NCBI GenBank assembly: GCA_946699065.1
Contig: CAMPDV010000040.1
Coordinates: forward strand, 744,001 to 808,000
Origin: Loxodes magnus
Taxonomy: Eukaryota; Ciliophora; Karyorelictea; Loxodida; Loxodidae
Direction: 5' to 3'
Length of the DNA stretch: 64,000 bases
Shown here piece by piece: positions 23,494 to 35,378 of this stretch. Under the pieces are notes generated by a model that saw nothing but the letters and a program-made list of their open reading frames with translations, was not told where the DNA came from and ran no database searches. The translations under genes were made by a program, and so were the position numbers. Position 1 is the first letter of the stretch. The number at the start of each line of letters is the position of its first letter.

Positions 23494-24651
23494 ATGTTGG
23501 ATTTTGGAGAAAATAATTTGGCTGATTTAGATCCTTTTGAATTCTAAAGTTCAGCATATGATCCTTTAAACGTGTTCAAAGATATTTCAGAACCTACAAA
23601 TTTGTTCGATCTTGACTTTGATTAAACTTAAAATTAGAATTAAAACTTAACTTTTCTGGAGTAAGCATTTGATTTCTAGGAATAGTAGCAGAATGATAGA
23701 GTTAATGAGAATGAAAATCAAATTAAGGGGTAGAAACGAAATTCTGAATAAGAGCTTTTCAGTAATGAAAGCAGTTAGGGAAGCTTGGTTACTTAATTCA
23801 ACACTCAGAACTAAGACAATGAATCATCTTCTGAAGATTAATCAAAATTAAGAAAAAAGCGTAAAATAAGCTAATTCAAAATAGCAGACAGTGACTAGGT
23901 TACTAAAATGAGATAAGAACTTGCAAATATAATTCACTCAAAGAAATTTAGTGATGAGTACAAGAAAAAGAACGGAGCTAAGTTAAGAAACAGAATATCA
24001 GCTTAGTAAAGTAGAGACAGGCAAAAAGCGATACTTTAACAGCTGCAATTTTAAAACGAATAATTAAGTTAAGAAAATGAGCAACTCAAAAGTTTAGTGG
24101 CCAAGTTACAAAAAGAAAATGAAACCTTACAAAAAAAAGCTAGCAATCAATAGAGAGTAGGCATCAACTCTAAAAGATTAATAGCACCTGTAGCAATAAC
24201 AATGCTAACAGTAATCTGTTGCATTTAGATATTCATGCCTATACAAGAAAACGGCATAAATTAACGATAATTATCAATAATAGATTAGTAAACGTTACCT
24301 CAAAATTCATCAAGCCTAATTTCTTAGTCTTAGAATAGTAATTTCCTTTCATATGAAAAAACATAAATATAGGAGAAATATTAACAGAGGTTTCTAGATA
24401 AGTTTGATTCAGAAATAAATATAGAAGATGACTTAAGTACCGTAGTTATGTACTGTGATTAGCCAGATGTCTTTTACCTCTCCAACTAAAGTATAAATAT
24501 ACATACATTTAACTTGGTTATACCTAATCGAATTTTTAATTAAACGGCTGAAGGATCAGTATGAATGAGACTGAAAGTATTGGATGTAAAGGAGTACTTT
24601 GATCATGAAAGAAACCATCCCATAAGCAAAGACTTGGTTTCCAACTACTGA
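23494..24651 (+). CDS. Membrane-anchored bZIP transcription factor (ATF6/CREB3-like architecture)
   Basis: 385 residues. The acidic/aromatic N-terminus (LADLDPFEF, NLFDLDFD) looks like an activation domain, followed by a Gln/Asn/Ser-rich linker. The basic region is KKKNGAKLRNRISAQQSRDR (N-x7-R pattern), then a leucine-zipper heptad run (LQQLQFQNEQL, LKSLVAKLQKENETL). After the zipper comes one hydrophobic segment (APVAITMLTVICCIQIFM), then ~120 residues that would lie in the lumen. bZIP plus a single membrane span is the layout of ER stress factors such as ATF6 and CREB3, which are released by cleavage. UGA at 24562 sits inside the conserved-looking C-terminal block (SVWMRLKVLDVKEYF) and is read as Trp; the stop is UGA 29 codons later. 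No intron. Confidence 0.85.
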
Positions 24652-24868
24652 TAATTTTGTTTAATTTAATTGATATTTTCACCGTTAATCTATCAACCTA
24701 TTTCTTCTCTCATATCCTATAACTATAGCTAATAAGAATCTGCAGTATAAAAAGCCTAATCAACAAAGGTAAATAAAATATAGTTTTAAAGGTTTAAAAT
24801 TCCTAGGTATAGTTTACTGCTTGGCAATTGAAAATAAAAAAGGTAGAAAATAAATTATACTAACTATA

Positions 24869-25855
24869 ATGGGAAACTGCATTAAAAAGATAGTGAATTC
24901 ATTTATTAATTAAGAATCCATCAAGCCTGAAGTTTTTGTTGAGCATCTTATAAGTTTTATAAGGTAAAGCAGATTGAGGGATGTTGAAAAGGCTTATATT
25001 CTAAGCTTTGGACTTTTATACCATGTAACTGAAAAATAGCAAGAAGAACTTTAGCATTTAGATGGGTTTCTTTCAGTTATGAGTGAAACAGCGCCTTATT
25101 TTTATGTTCTCGAGAGCGATTATGTTGAGTTTACCTCAAGTGAATATCCCGAATAAAAGGTTTAGAAAAAAGGAATTGTAAGGGAATGAGTAAAGCAAAC
25201 GCTAAGGGATATCTTACTCAAAAAAGGCATTATGCTAAGATCATTATACGCTAATCTCTTTACTGCTTTGATATATGCGAAAGATCCTGTTTCATGTATC
25301 CAGAAGGTATCAGAACGTATAAAATATAAAATAGAGTATTAGGTTAATAAAAAGAAGGAAAATTATGCTAACAAGCTTGGTATGCAAAGATCGCTGCTTG
25401 AAAATCCAATTGTTCATGCTATAAAGATAGAAAAGCTTGAATGCATGCAAACTCTCATAACTCATGGCAACTTTAATGTAAATAAGCAATGTCCTATCTA
25501 TAACAAGCCACCTTTATCCATCGCCATTACACGAGATCTAAAGATGGTGGATTTTTTGGTTAAAAACAATGCAGACTGTACATTTATTGAGCTTTTTGAG
25601 TGTGTAAGGAGATTCAAGTACAATCTTAGTCAAGTAATTGAAATCTTCGCTGAGAGACTAGAAATCTATTATATTCAGGACAATAAAAAGAAAACCACCA
25701 TTCTGCATCTAATCGCTAAGAATAAGATAAGTGATCAGAAAGAAAAGCTGGAAGTGCTAAACAAGTTTCAGAACACTTTCTATAAATACATAAATGAAGT
25801 CGATTTTAAGAGGAGATATTTCTATGAGTGTGAAGAAAACGAAGAAACGAAGTAA
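24869..25855 (+). CDS. Ankyrin-like protein with MGNC N-terminus (lipid-anchor candidate)
   Basis: 328 residues to a tandem UAA UAG at 25853. The N-terminus MGNCIKK fits N-myristoylation (Gly2) plus palmitoylation (Cys4) followed by basic residues, as in membrane-anchored signalling proteins. The middle contains ankyrin-type helices: ENPIVHAIKIEKLECMQTLI, then KPPLSIAITRDLKMVDFLVK, then TILHLIAKNKISDQKEKL. UGA encodes Trp in VREWVKQTL. After the acidic end (EENEETK) no UGA follows in frame until 26207, inside the next gene in another frame. So the gene either terminates at UAA/UAG or is spliced there; I list the UAA end. It precedes another ankyrin gene on the same strand. Confidence 0.7.
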
Positions 25856-25983
25856 TAGATGAATTTATTTTCAAGATGGATATGCGCAAAGCTGCTATTA
25901 TAGGTAAGAAAGAATGATTATTTATTATCAAAGATTAGCACTGCGAATCTAATAAACATATCAACCTTTTTATATATTTAAAA

Positions 25984-28366
25984 ATGTAGTTTCTTAATCT
26001 TCCTGATGATATTATTTACTCCATTCTCTCCTTTTTATGCTCTAGGAGTATTTTTAAAACTTCATAAGTCTGTAGAGAGTTAAGAAAATTGTCCTGAGCT
26101 TCTGCCTAATCTATCTATGGGTAGTTTATGTATGCTTATCCTAGTAGCTAATTTAGCTGAGCTAAACTTTATAGCTTTAATGATAAAATAAGAGATTTCA
26201 CATGCTTGAAGTCTTAAGCTGAAGTGTTTATTAGTGCTTGTAGTTAAGGATATTTGTAAGCTGTGAAGGAGATAGTTTGAAGGTTGAGAAAATAGTTCAT
26301 TAGGAGTGTTATTTTAAATAAGGTAGTCAATCATAAGAGAAATGATAGACTATCTGGCTTGTACTTATCTATCATAAATTAGAGTTTTGAACTAGCTAAT
26401 TACTTAATTTCTATAGGAGCTGATGTTAATTCATAGAGCTAGAAGAGATAAACTCCTTTACACGCAGCTGTTAAATCGGGAAATTTAGAGCTTTGCAAAA
26501 ATTTGATTGAAAGTCCAGTCATAGAATGTGATGTCACTAACGAGAAAGGAGAAACTCCTCTTACATTAGCTTGTTCAGAAGGAAATACGAAAATAGCGTA
26601 ACTACTAATTAAAAAAATTAAGGACTTCAAATCAAAACAGGTAGGAAAAGCATTGTCTCTAGCATGTAATGTAGGAGATTTAGAATTAGTTAGGATATTA
26701 GTGGAAAACAATGTTGATGTAAATGTAATGGATGAAAAATCTCCTTTGATGATAGCTTGTGAAAAGAGAAATGTAGAGGTTGTTTAGTTTCTTTTAACTT
26801 CTAAATAATTAGATATAAATGCTCAGTCAAATCAATCAGGGAAAACTGCTTTATATTGAGCATGCGAGTAGGGTTGTGCTAAGATTGTTAAGTTATTAAT
26901 TGATGCAGGAGCTGATATTTAAAAGTCAACATTTAGAGATAAAACGCCGTTATATGCAGCTGTGGAGATGGGTAATTTGGATGTAATAAAAGTGTTATTA
27001 CCTCATATTAGTAGAGAATAACTATTCAAAGTAACCAAGTTCGGAACAACTCCGTTATTCATTGCTTAAAAGTAAGATTTAATTTAGAATGGGAATAGAA
27101 AATGTAAGAGACTTACTCATAAATTACTCAGTAAATGGAACTATTCCAGATTTTGTGCTAAAGTATGATCCATTTAAGACTTAGTAGGAAGAAGATTATT
27201 CTACCATCAGAGTAAGAAATTCAAAAAAAGCCCCAAGTTTTTATGATAACATAGCTACTTGTAGTTAGAAATATCCAAGTCATTTTAATGGAGGTCTTAA
27301 GATGCAAAGGCCTCATTCAGCTATCTACTAAGAAAGCAGAGAAAAAAGCAATAATTAAGATAAAAATGGTAATGCTTTGACAAGCTTTAGTACTAATTAA
27401 AGAAATCTCCCTATCTTAAATTAAAGCACCAATCCCTATAAACACTAAGCATACGAAATTTTGCACAAAGTGCAAAGCAATACTAAAACCTAAAGAGGTC
27501 AAGGCAAATAAAGCGCATCTTTACTAGAAATACAGTAGTAAAACTATGCGAATAAGCAATCAGTTAATACAACTTGAAAGGAATTTATGCAAAGATAAGA
27601 AAAGCAAATCAAAATAAAATAAAAGATAATTGATGAAGGATAAAAATTCCAGTTCAAGTAAAATAAAAAATAGTTCGATCAAAAGTAAACCTCATAATTA
27701 ATAGAAAGGCTATTCACTTCTAAAAGCCAAGAACCTGGAAAACAGTAAAACTAAACACCTAATAAATGTAAAAATTCAGTTACTGATAGAAGAAGCAATT
27801 CAGATGTTTAGCCTTTGAATCAGTTTTAAATAGATAAGAAAATAGCGAGTAATAATAAATCTCCTATAGGAAAGCTAAGTAATGCTAACTTTAGTATTTA
27901 AAAGCCCTAGTTAATTAACAAACCCTAAATAAGTAAGAATAGAAATGATTAAAGCAAACATAAGAATAAATTTAATGATGAAGAGGCGAAAATTAGAGAA
28001 GATTCTAAGAGCAAGTTATATTCTGTTGGAATATAACAAAGATCTAATTTTTATACATAAGATTCTTGCTTAAAACAGACTTTTGAAACTAATTGAAGAG
28101 TAAAATCTCCAAGACTATGCATCAAAACTGAAAATCCGCAAAAAGTATAAAACATAAGCAAAACATATTAGTCATAAGACTCTAAACTAAGTTCAGATCA
28201 AATAAACAGATAACTCTAGTAAAAGGAATAAAAAGAAACCTAATTAACAAAATATTAAAAGGTATAAAATATGACAAATTAGTAAAATGTAACATAAGAT
28301 TAGACACAGAATGAAACGTTTGAAGTAATAGAAGTAAATGAAGAATTAATAGTATAAGAAGAATGA
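25984..28366 (+). CDS. F-box / ankyrin-repeat protein with long disordered tail
   Basis: 788 residues after removal of a 16-nt intron. The N-terminal F-box (LPDDIIYSILSFL, VCRELRKLS) would dock to SKP1 in an SCF ubiquitin ligase. About eight ankyrin repeats follow (~residues 120-370): TPLHAAVKSGNLELCKNLI, TPLTLACSEGNTKIAQLLI, SPLMIACEKRNVEVVQFLL, TALYWACEQGCAKIVKLLI, TPLYAAVEMGNLDVIKVLL, and a last one completed across the intron. The remaining ~400 residues are Gln/Lys/Asn/Ser-rich and likely disordered, with many UAA/UAG Gln codons. F-box plus ankyrin suggests substrate recruitment for ubiquitylation; the target is unknown. UGA codes for Trp in ALYWACEQ. The stop is UGA. Confidence 0.88.
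27072..27087 (+). other. 16-nt intron in F-box/ankyrin gene
   Basis: GTAAGATTTAATTTAG. Removal restores the last ankyrin repeat (TTPLFIAQKMGIENVRDLLI). Without it the frame meets a UGA about 30 codons later and loses the tail. Confidence 0.92.
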
Positions 28367-29417
28367 TTTTTTAATATATTTTATCTTTATAAGCTTAAAA
28401 TGCATATATATTCAAACTGTAGACAAAGTGGTCAATACTTATTTACTTGCTTTACTATCAATTTATTACATTAAACAACCTACTTCATATGTTTACCTAC
28501 TTAATTAAATCAAATATAGTATTAATTTCACTTTTCAATCATATTCTTTAAAGTATTAGGAGATATAAAAAAGCATCAAAAGGAATCTGTTCAATGTGAT
28601 AAGAGGATAAAACTAAAGATTAGAGTATGTAATCATTTTAATTGAAGGATATAAATATTAAGGAGGTAAGTGCTATGTGAGTATAAATGCTTTAAGAATG
28701 AATCTCATCTAGAAAATAAAATTAATGATATCAATTAAAAAGAAAAGAAGGCTTGATTAGTAAATGAGACTACTTACATTTAGAAGTTATTACCTAATAA
28801 TGTTTATTAAGCTAATTCTTTATATTTAAATAACTTAAGACCATCCGTTTTCATACATAAGTAGATTAAATAGTTTAGCTACAAAGGAAGTATAAAATCT
28901 AAAGGATCATTTTTAAGCTTTTAGAGAAAAGATAAAATAGCTATGGAAAGTACTTATAGGGAAATTTTTATTTCCTTATTTCTAAATTAAACCTAAAACG
29001 AGGGTAGAAAATAAAAGATATCTAATACTTTTAAATATTGAAAACCAGAAATTACATACTATCAAAAATTATGTACACTTGAAATAGCCTTATTAAGAGA
29101 TTGTTATAAAGTAAAAAATGGGATCTGTAGTTCTTTGAATAAGTTAAAAGTGAAATACCATAAAATTCTATAAAAATGAATATAAGATTACATAAGTGAT
29201 TATATCTATTAGATAAGATTTTCATAATAATATATACATATGCAGTTAAAAAGAATTCACTTGATCAGCAAAAGATTTACGCTTTAATTAATTTCTTAAT
29301 CAGCTAAAGTAAATAATAAACGATAGTGAAAAATGGTAGTAGGGGATTAAAGGAAGTAGCTTTTATATCTGAAAAGAATACTTTGAGAAATTAATTATTA
29401 GTGAAGTAAAGTGTATA
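28367..29417. other. Intergenic between convergent genes
   Basis: AT-rich; bordered by two 3' ends. No gene seen. Confidence 0.5.
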
Positions 29418-31396
29418 TCAGTTAATAGCTGGCTAAGTATATCTAGCTAAACTTTTTACACATTTAACTATTTCTGTAACATAGACTCTTCGTTTAGACT
29501 AACGGCTAAGAAATCTTTTAGGTATTACATTTCCTTTTACGATTTATATATTTTAAAAATCTGCTTCATAAGGAGCAAATTCTGCATATTTAGAACTTTA
29601 GACAGAAGAATAGCTTTGCAGACTGAAAACTTTAGGGTTTGAAGTCTTAGCTAGTTCTGCATTCTAAAAGTAGATAAAAAATTACCATGATTTTCTTCAT
29701 CTCTCTATGTCTATTATTTACTTTTGAGATTATGGTCTTCATCAATTTAGGGTACTTATCCTTTAGAATTGTAATCAAAGGTTTTTTAGGTATTGCATAT
29801 GCTATAGAATTTGAATAAGATCTACTAGTCGTATAAGCTGGCTTATCGTGGAAAATTTCGTAATCACCTAAAACTGTTTTAGTGAATTAAAGAATAGCCA
29901 TTTAAGAATTATCCCCCTTATCAACAGGTCCCATTTTAACAATACCGTCTAAAATCAATAGTAACTCATACTAATATTCGCCCTCTACTATGAAGTCTTC
30001 TTCTACAAAGATACGTCTTGGCTATAGATGAAACACTATTTCATTTTTAAATTTGCAATCAGCAAATTCTTCATCTGGAGTAAAAATAAATTTGAACCTA
30101 TAAAAGATATCATTATATAGATACCCTATAATTTCATTCATAAACCTTGGATTTAACTTACTTAGAAATTCATTATCTATACAAGTCATTTCTTCAACAT
30201 CCTTACATTTTCAGTATTTCTTAGACATTCCACAGATTCTGTCATATTCCCAGTAGTTCAAAAAGTGCTAAAATAGCTTCTTTTTTAGATGCACAGGAAT
30301 GATTTTATGTTTCTTTTCTAGTTTATCTATTCAAACGTCTAGATGCTACAGATTTATTTTACTTCCTTCCGTCATATTTGACCAAATAGATAGCTCACAC
30401 TTTATAGATCCCATTGTATAGCCAAACATACCTATGCCTACATACATAATTATGATCATAGCTGCAAATTCATAAGGCTACTAAGCTGTATAATCTCCAT
30501 ATCCAATTGTAAAAAGAGTTGTTTGAATGAAATAAACTGAGACTAAAATCTATGATAAGGCACTTCTTTCTTACAGTTAGTAGTAAACTATAAAACTTCC
30601 TTCTGCATTATCTACTTACTCCTTAGCATAAAGATACCAAATATTTGCAAGGAAGTAAGTAAGGAAAAACATCATTAGCATAAGCTTCACGATTCTGTTT
30701 ATGAACTTTAGCAAAATTTCATCCTCAAGCTTAATGACACTTTCATCTACATCCTTCCTTCCAAATTCACTACTAGAGTAAAATATCTTTTTTATCAAAA
30801 TTCTCAAACCTTTTTTATCAAGCAAGTTAATTACTTAGGGAATCCTGTAAATACGAATAAGTCTGAAAGAAAATTCTCAGCTCTTGTCTTAGAATATGAA
30901 GCGTCAGGGAATGTTAGCAGCTAGATCTAACAGCAAAGTTGAGTTTAGATATTTACGGAATATGATAGATCGATTTCTTATTATAGAGTTAGATTTTTCA
31001 TCGTAAATTTCAGTATTCAATACCAAAAACATTTCAAGGAAGAATAGTCCCATTACTATCCAGTCAAAAGTTTCCTCTTCAGGTTAACGAAAAACCAAGC
31101 TATGAGTTAAAATAAGCTTACTAGAACATTGAGGAAAATATTGAATATATCACTATAAAACTCATCAAGAAATCAAAGAGGGCTTAAGGCGGATTTTTAT
31201 AGGATATTAGACACTTAGATTACTAAATTTTCACCTTTCTTTACTAAATTTTCAAGTCGTATAAAGAGCTTTTAACATCATAAGAGGATGAAAAATTATA
31301 GTCCTAGCTTTGCTTATTCTATTTATCTTTAAACAGTTTTTAGAAAGAATCTTCTTCCAAATGGAATGGACTTGCATTTCTAGAAACTTCAACCAT
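29418..31396 (-). CDS. Potassium channel with cyclic-nucleotide-binding domain (EAG/CNG superfamily)
   Basis: 644 residues after removal of two 22-nt introns. N-terminal cytoplasmic region ~105 residues. S1 lies around FDFLMSFIVIYSIFSSM and S2 around WIVMGLFFLEMFLVLN. S4 is short and only moderately charged (FRLIRIYRIPQVINLL), S5 lies around KLMLMMFFLTYFLANIWYL, the pore is QTTLFTIGYGDYTA with the K+ filter TIGYGD, and S6 follows (AAMIIIMYVGIGMFGYTMG). A C-linker leads to a cNMP-binding-like domain (PRRIFVEEDFIVEGEYQYEL, VLGDYEIF). Family members are tetramers that conduct K+ across the plasma or ciliary membrane; ciliates have large expansions. The second intron precedes a C-terminal stretch (SLQSYSSVQSSKYAEF). 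The start is the first ATG of the N-terminal frame. Confidence 0.88.
29664..29685 (-). other. 22-nt intron near 3' end of channel gene
   Basis: Begins GTAATTTTTT and ends CTTTTAG. Removal joins REMKKIM to NAELAKTSNPKVF and leads to a coding-like tail ending at UGA. Unspliced, the frame runs into low-complexity sequence. Confidence 0.82.
31100..31121 (-). other. 22-nt intron after S1 of channel gene
   Basis: Begins GTAAGCTTAT and ends CTCATAG. Removal joins the S1 frame (SIFSSMFYLVF) to the S2 frame (EEETFDWIVMG). Three frames are open here because only UGA stops, and the spliced one alone gives the expected S1-S2 order. Confidence 0.85.
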
Positions 31397-34300
31397 TTCT
31401 CCAAATATTCGACTTCTATCTTATTTATCTTCATTTCTAAGTTACTAACTTACTTGTATCCTATTTTTGTCAGAACTTATTCTTAGATAAGCTTTTAATC
31501 CATATAGCCTCAAGTAATTATAACAAATTCCTTAATTAAATAGTTAGAAATTAAACTAACTTTAAAATCTAAGGCAAGTTGATAAGACAAACTATACAAA
31601 TATGCCTAACTGTATTACCAATAATGCTTTCTCAGTGCTTAAAAGATTCTTAAGAAAGCTTCTAGTTCATACTAAAGAGGCTTAATCTTAATGAGGCAAG
31701 TGTATTTAATTCCTATCTATTACTAGCACTAGATTTATATAATATGCATTATATATCTATACCTGCCATTATGATATTATAGCATGATATACTATAATTG
31801 GAGTTTATTACCAGATGCTAAAATTTGTAAGATTTAAGGACTTTGATTAAAGAAAGGGTAATATAAATGAATTAATTCTAATAATATATTTATCGAAGGG
31901 TTCTCTACTAGTTAAATCGATATTTTGCCTATATATTAAAAGCGAAGTGTTAAGGAGATATTGAGGTGTATCAGAAGTAGTAAATATCAGAAATAGAACT
32001 GTGATTTCTAATGATCATTGATATATAAGCATAATAGTAGTTTAACTTAACTTGCAATTCAATTAATTAAACTGTATTTATACTAACTCTTCAAAACCTC
32101 TTTTACTCTCTAACTAAATGTGATATTAAGCAATTATTTTATCTTTAATGCTTATTGGTATAATCAAGATTGAGATTGATTTATCAACTTTGTAGCAATC
32201 TTTAAAAGCTATTAAAATAGATTCTATACAAGATGTACATTTCGTTAGGTTCAAAATCTTTTGACAGTAAAGAAGAAATATTAAGGAGGAAATACTAGGA
32301 TAGAAAATATTGATAATTTGGGGTTAAAAATAATGTGATCAGCTAATAATATTATAAATAATATAAGCATCAAACTATTCAAACTTGATAAAGTAAATTT
32401 TCTTTAGTTTAGTTATAAAACTATCATAAGAGGTAAAATACATTAAAGATTCTTAAATAGAGGATTTGTTTTTATATAATATCAAAGCAATTAATTGTAG
32501 CTTTAGAGATGAAATAATTCTCCATTATTGTAATCAATAATCATTCTGTTAATACTTTGTGATTTTGGATGCTTTGAAATAAATAGCTAATTAAAATAGT
32601 TATGATCAAAGAGATATTTATGCTTAAAATATTTAAATGTCTCAATCTAAAATTACTCCTTATCATCTAACTATTCTCATTGCTTACTTCCTTAGTTTCT
32701 AAATCTTAGGTAATTTGCTTAAGAGATTTTCTAATATTATAAATACGAATATTGATAAAATAGTTTTCAAAAGAATGAAATCTAATATAGTAAGTTTGAA
32801 GCTAAATAAGGTTTTTGCTTGTGTGATATGATTTTCTTTAAAATATCATTTTTCACAATTATTTTTCTTCTGTTAGTAATAATTTTAATATAGTGCTCTT
32901 CTAATTTCTTTCTAAATAGAATATAAATGTTCATTTGTTCACTTTTTTATTGCAAGAATTCTGCAAATGTCGTTTCCCTACTCTAGTTATGATTTATTTT
33001 AAAGATGCTTTTTATTAGTAGAAGGTCGTTCATTTTTGTACTAAAATAGACAAGTGGGCTGCTGATAGATTAATTTACTTCAGAATAGGTTGATTATTTT
33101 CAAGCAAAGTCTTATTATCAAGTATAAGGTTTATCTATTTGAAAATGTTAACTTAATCATCAATATGTTATTATTATCAAATTTAAGTTCCTCTTCTTTA
33201 TGTAAAAATCATTTATTTAAGTTTCATAGTCTTAAAATATTATTCTAGGGTTCTCTTAATTTCTAATCTTTGAATGATCTGAATCTTATATTTTCGTTCT
33301 TATTTAAACATTATGTGTTTTTAAATTTAGCTATTAATTTGAGTTAGTGCAAAGTGAGACTAAGAATGTTTAACTTGCTATTTAAACAAAATAAAACACA
33401 ACTTCTTTATTTTCTTTTAGCAGCTGAGAATTAATAAAATTCACTTACTCTTTGTGAAGGTTTAATTTATATTTAACTCCTACATACTTAATCTTACGTT
33501 TGATTATACAACACCTCGTTATTTTATTAACTTTAGGGCTATTTTTCAAAACATCCTATCAGTCTAACTTATTTATATTTTATCTTGCATTTTACTTATA
33601 CCAATATATTTTAAAGTAAATCCTTCTTTAGATATCTTTTTTATGTTTAGCTTTCCATATTGCAAAAAGCACATAAAGTATATTTAAAAAGCTAAATGTC
33701 ATTTAATTTCCTAAAGCTCTTTTATTATCACTTTTAAATAAAGCATTTTATTAACTATATAATCAATCTTTAGCATTTAGTGTATTTACTAGCAATTTAA
33801 TTAAACTTAATTTAAGGCTTTATCCTTTATTAAGCTAACTATTTTTTATCTAATCCTTCTAGTGGTCTATCTACTTTTACTGTTTTGCAGTTACTTAAAA
33901 CTAAAACTTCTTCGTTGTTTTACATCCCAAAGTTAGAATAAAAGATAGTCTTTAGATCTTGTATTGTTAAATAAAGACTTAATTACCTATCTTCATCAAA
34001 TAAGCTTCTAATTACACTCTGCTAAATCAGCTATATTTTTGTAGGTTAAGATCCTAAAATAACTTCATTTAGCTTAATAATTCTCCCTGTTTTTTCGCTA
34101 TCTTCATTACCATCTAAACAAATATCCTTTTTACTAACTCTTTAACTTATTTCACTTATTTATCTAATACTGATAACTTTACTTAAACCAACTGTATTTA
34201 AGATAGTAGAAATGAGAAAAAGGGGCTAAGGATAACTTAAAGTGATTAGGAACGATATAAAATACTAGAAACTTACATATAATAGTAACTTTATTAAGGA

Positions 34301-35378
34301 GAGTGGAATAAAGAAAGCTCAGCTTAGAAACGTTTTCCATATAAAAGCCTATTTGCTAACTAACTTCTAAGAGAAGTAATTAGTTTGAAATAACTGATAG
34401 ACTTTTACTCCTCTATATTTAAATTAAATTTATACTTATAAAAGCCAAAAAGTCATATAGACCTAGATTGCACGAAATGCTTTTAATATTTTCAAACTAT
34501 AAAGTAGGTCATCAAATATTAATCTATATTGGAAACAACTAAAAAAGACAGTGAGGTAGTTTTAAAATAATTAATAAAGCAGAAGAAATTAGATATCCAC
34601 AGTTGCTTAGCAATATTTAAGAAAGTAATCTAGTTATTTTGTTCTTAATATTAAGATTCGCTTTTAAGGTTATACTCATTTAATTAGGCAAATAGAACTT
34701 TTAATTATGTAGTGTATTAAAATTAACGAATATGAATAATACAAACTTTGATATTTTAGTCTCAAGATTATACTTAAAAAGAGTTATTGCTGAATACTAT
34801 TTTAATGAATGTTTTATCATTTGATTACATTAATTATCTATCTCTTTTCTTTAGCATTCTCGCTTCATTCTAGGTTTATAAAGAAATGTATTAATGATCC
34901 TGTACAAACTAGAACCATTTTAATATTCAATATTTAACAGCAAAAGTATTTTTCTTAATATATCTACCATTGTTAGACATAGAGCTACGCTGTTTTAATT
35001 TTTACCTAATGATAAAGGATCAAGTGTTTAGATTAAATATAATCACATAAATTGGTCTTTTACCCTTAATTTACCATTTATTTTAATTTAGCATTTTCTT
35101 ATTCTCTTTACAAGTTTAATCGATATATGAAACTCCAATAAATCAACTTTAATATAAGCTATTATTATACTCCAATAGCTTGAATATTGCAGCACGTATC
35201 TTTTTAAGAGCGAAATGTTTTTCTAAACACTATAAAAATGTGAAGATCTAATATTATCAATGTATGCATTATAGTTATACTAATGATGCTGGCATATAAT
35301 AAAATGGAATGGAATGTTTAATTGAATTCAAGTAAATAGACTAAATACTTTAGTAGAATTGCTCTTTATTTTATAAAA
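31397..35378. other. 4-kb gene-poor stretch
   Basis: Very AT-rich. Upstream regions of the channel (minus) and of the PAS-like protein (plus) lie at its two ends. I find no conserved block on either strand, no RNA gene and no array; long UGA-free ORFs occur but carry no recognisable motif. Confidence 0.5.

Noticed and set aside
26190..26210. UGA 26207 as the stop of the MGNC gene
   Set aside because: The tail would overlap the F-box gene for about 220 bases in another frame and has no coding character; an earlier UAA or a splice is more likely.
31252..31434. Alternative frame with ATG 31434 as N-terminus of the channel
   Set aside because: It gives no S1 helix. The frame from ATG 31396 with a 22-nt intron gives the expected S1-S2 order.
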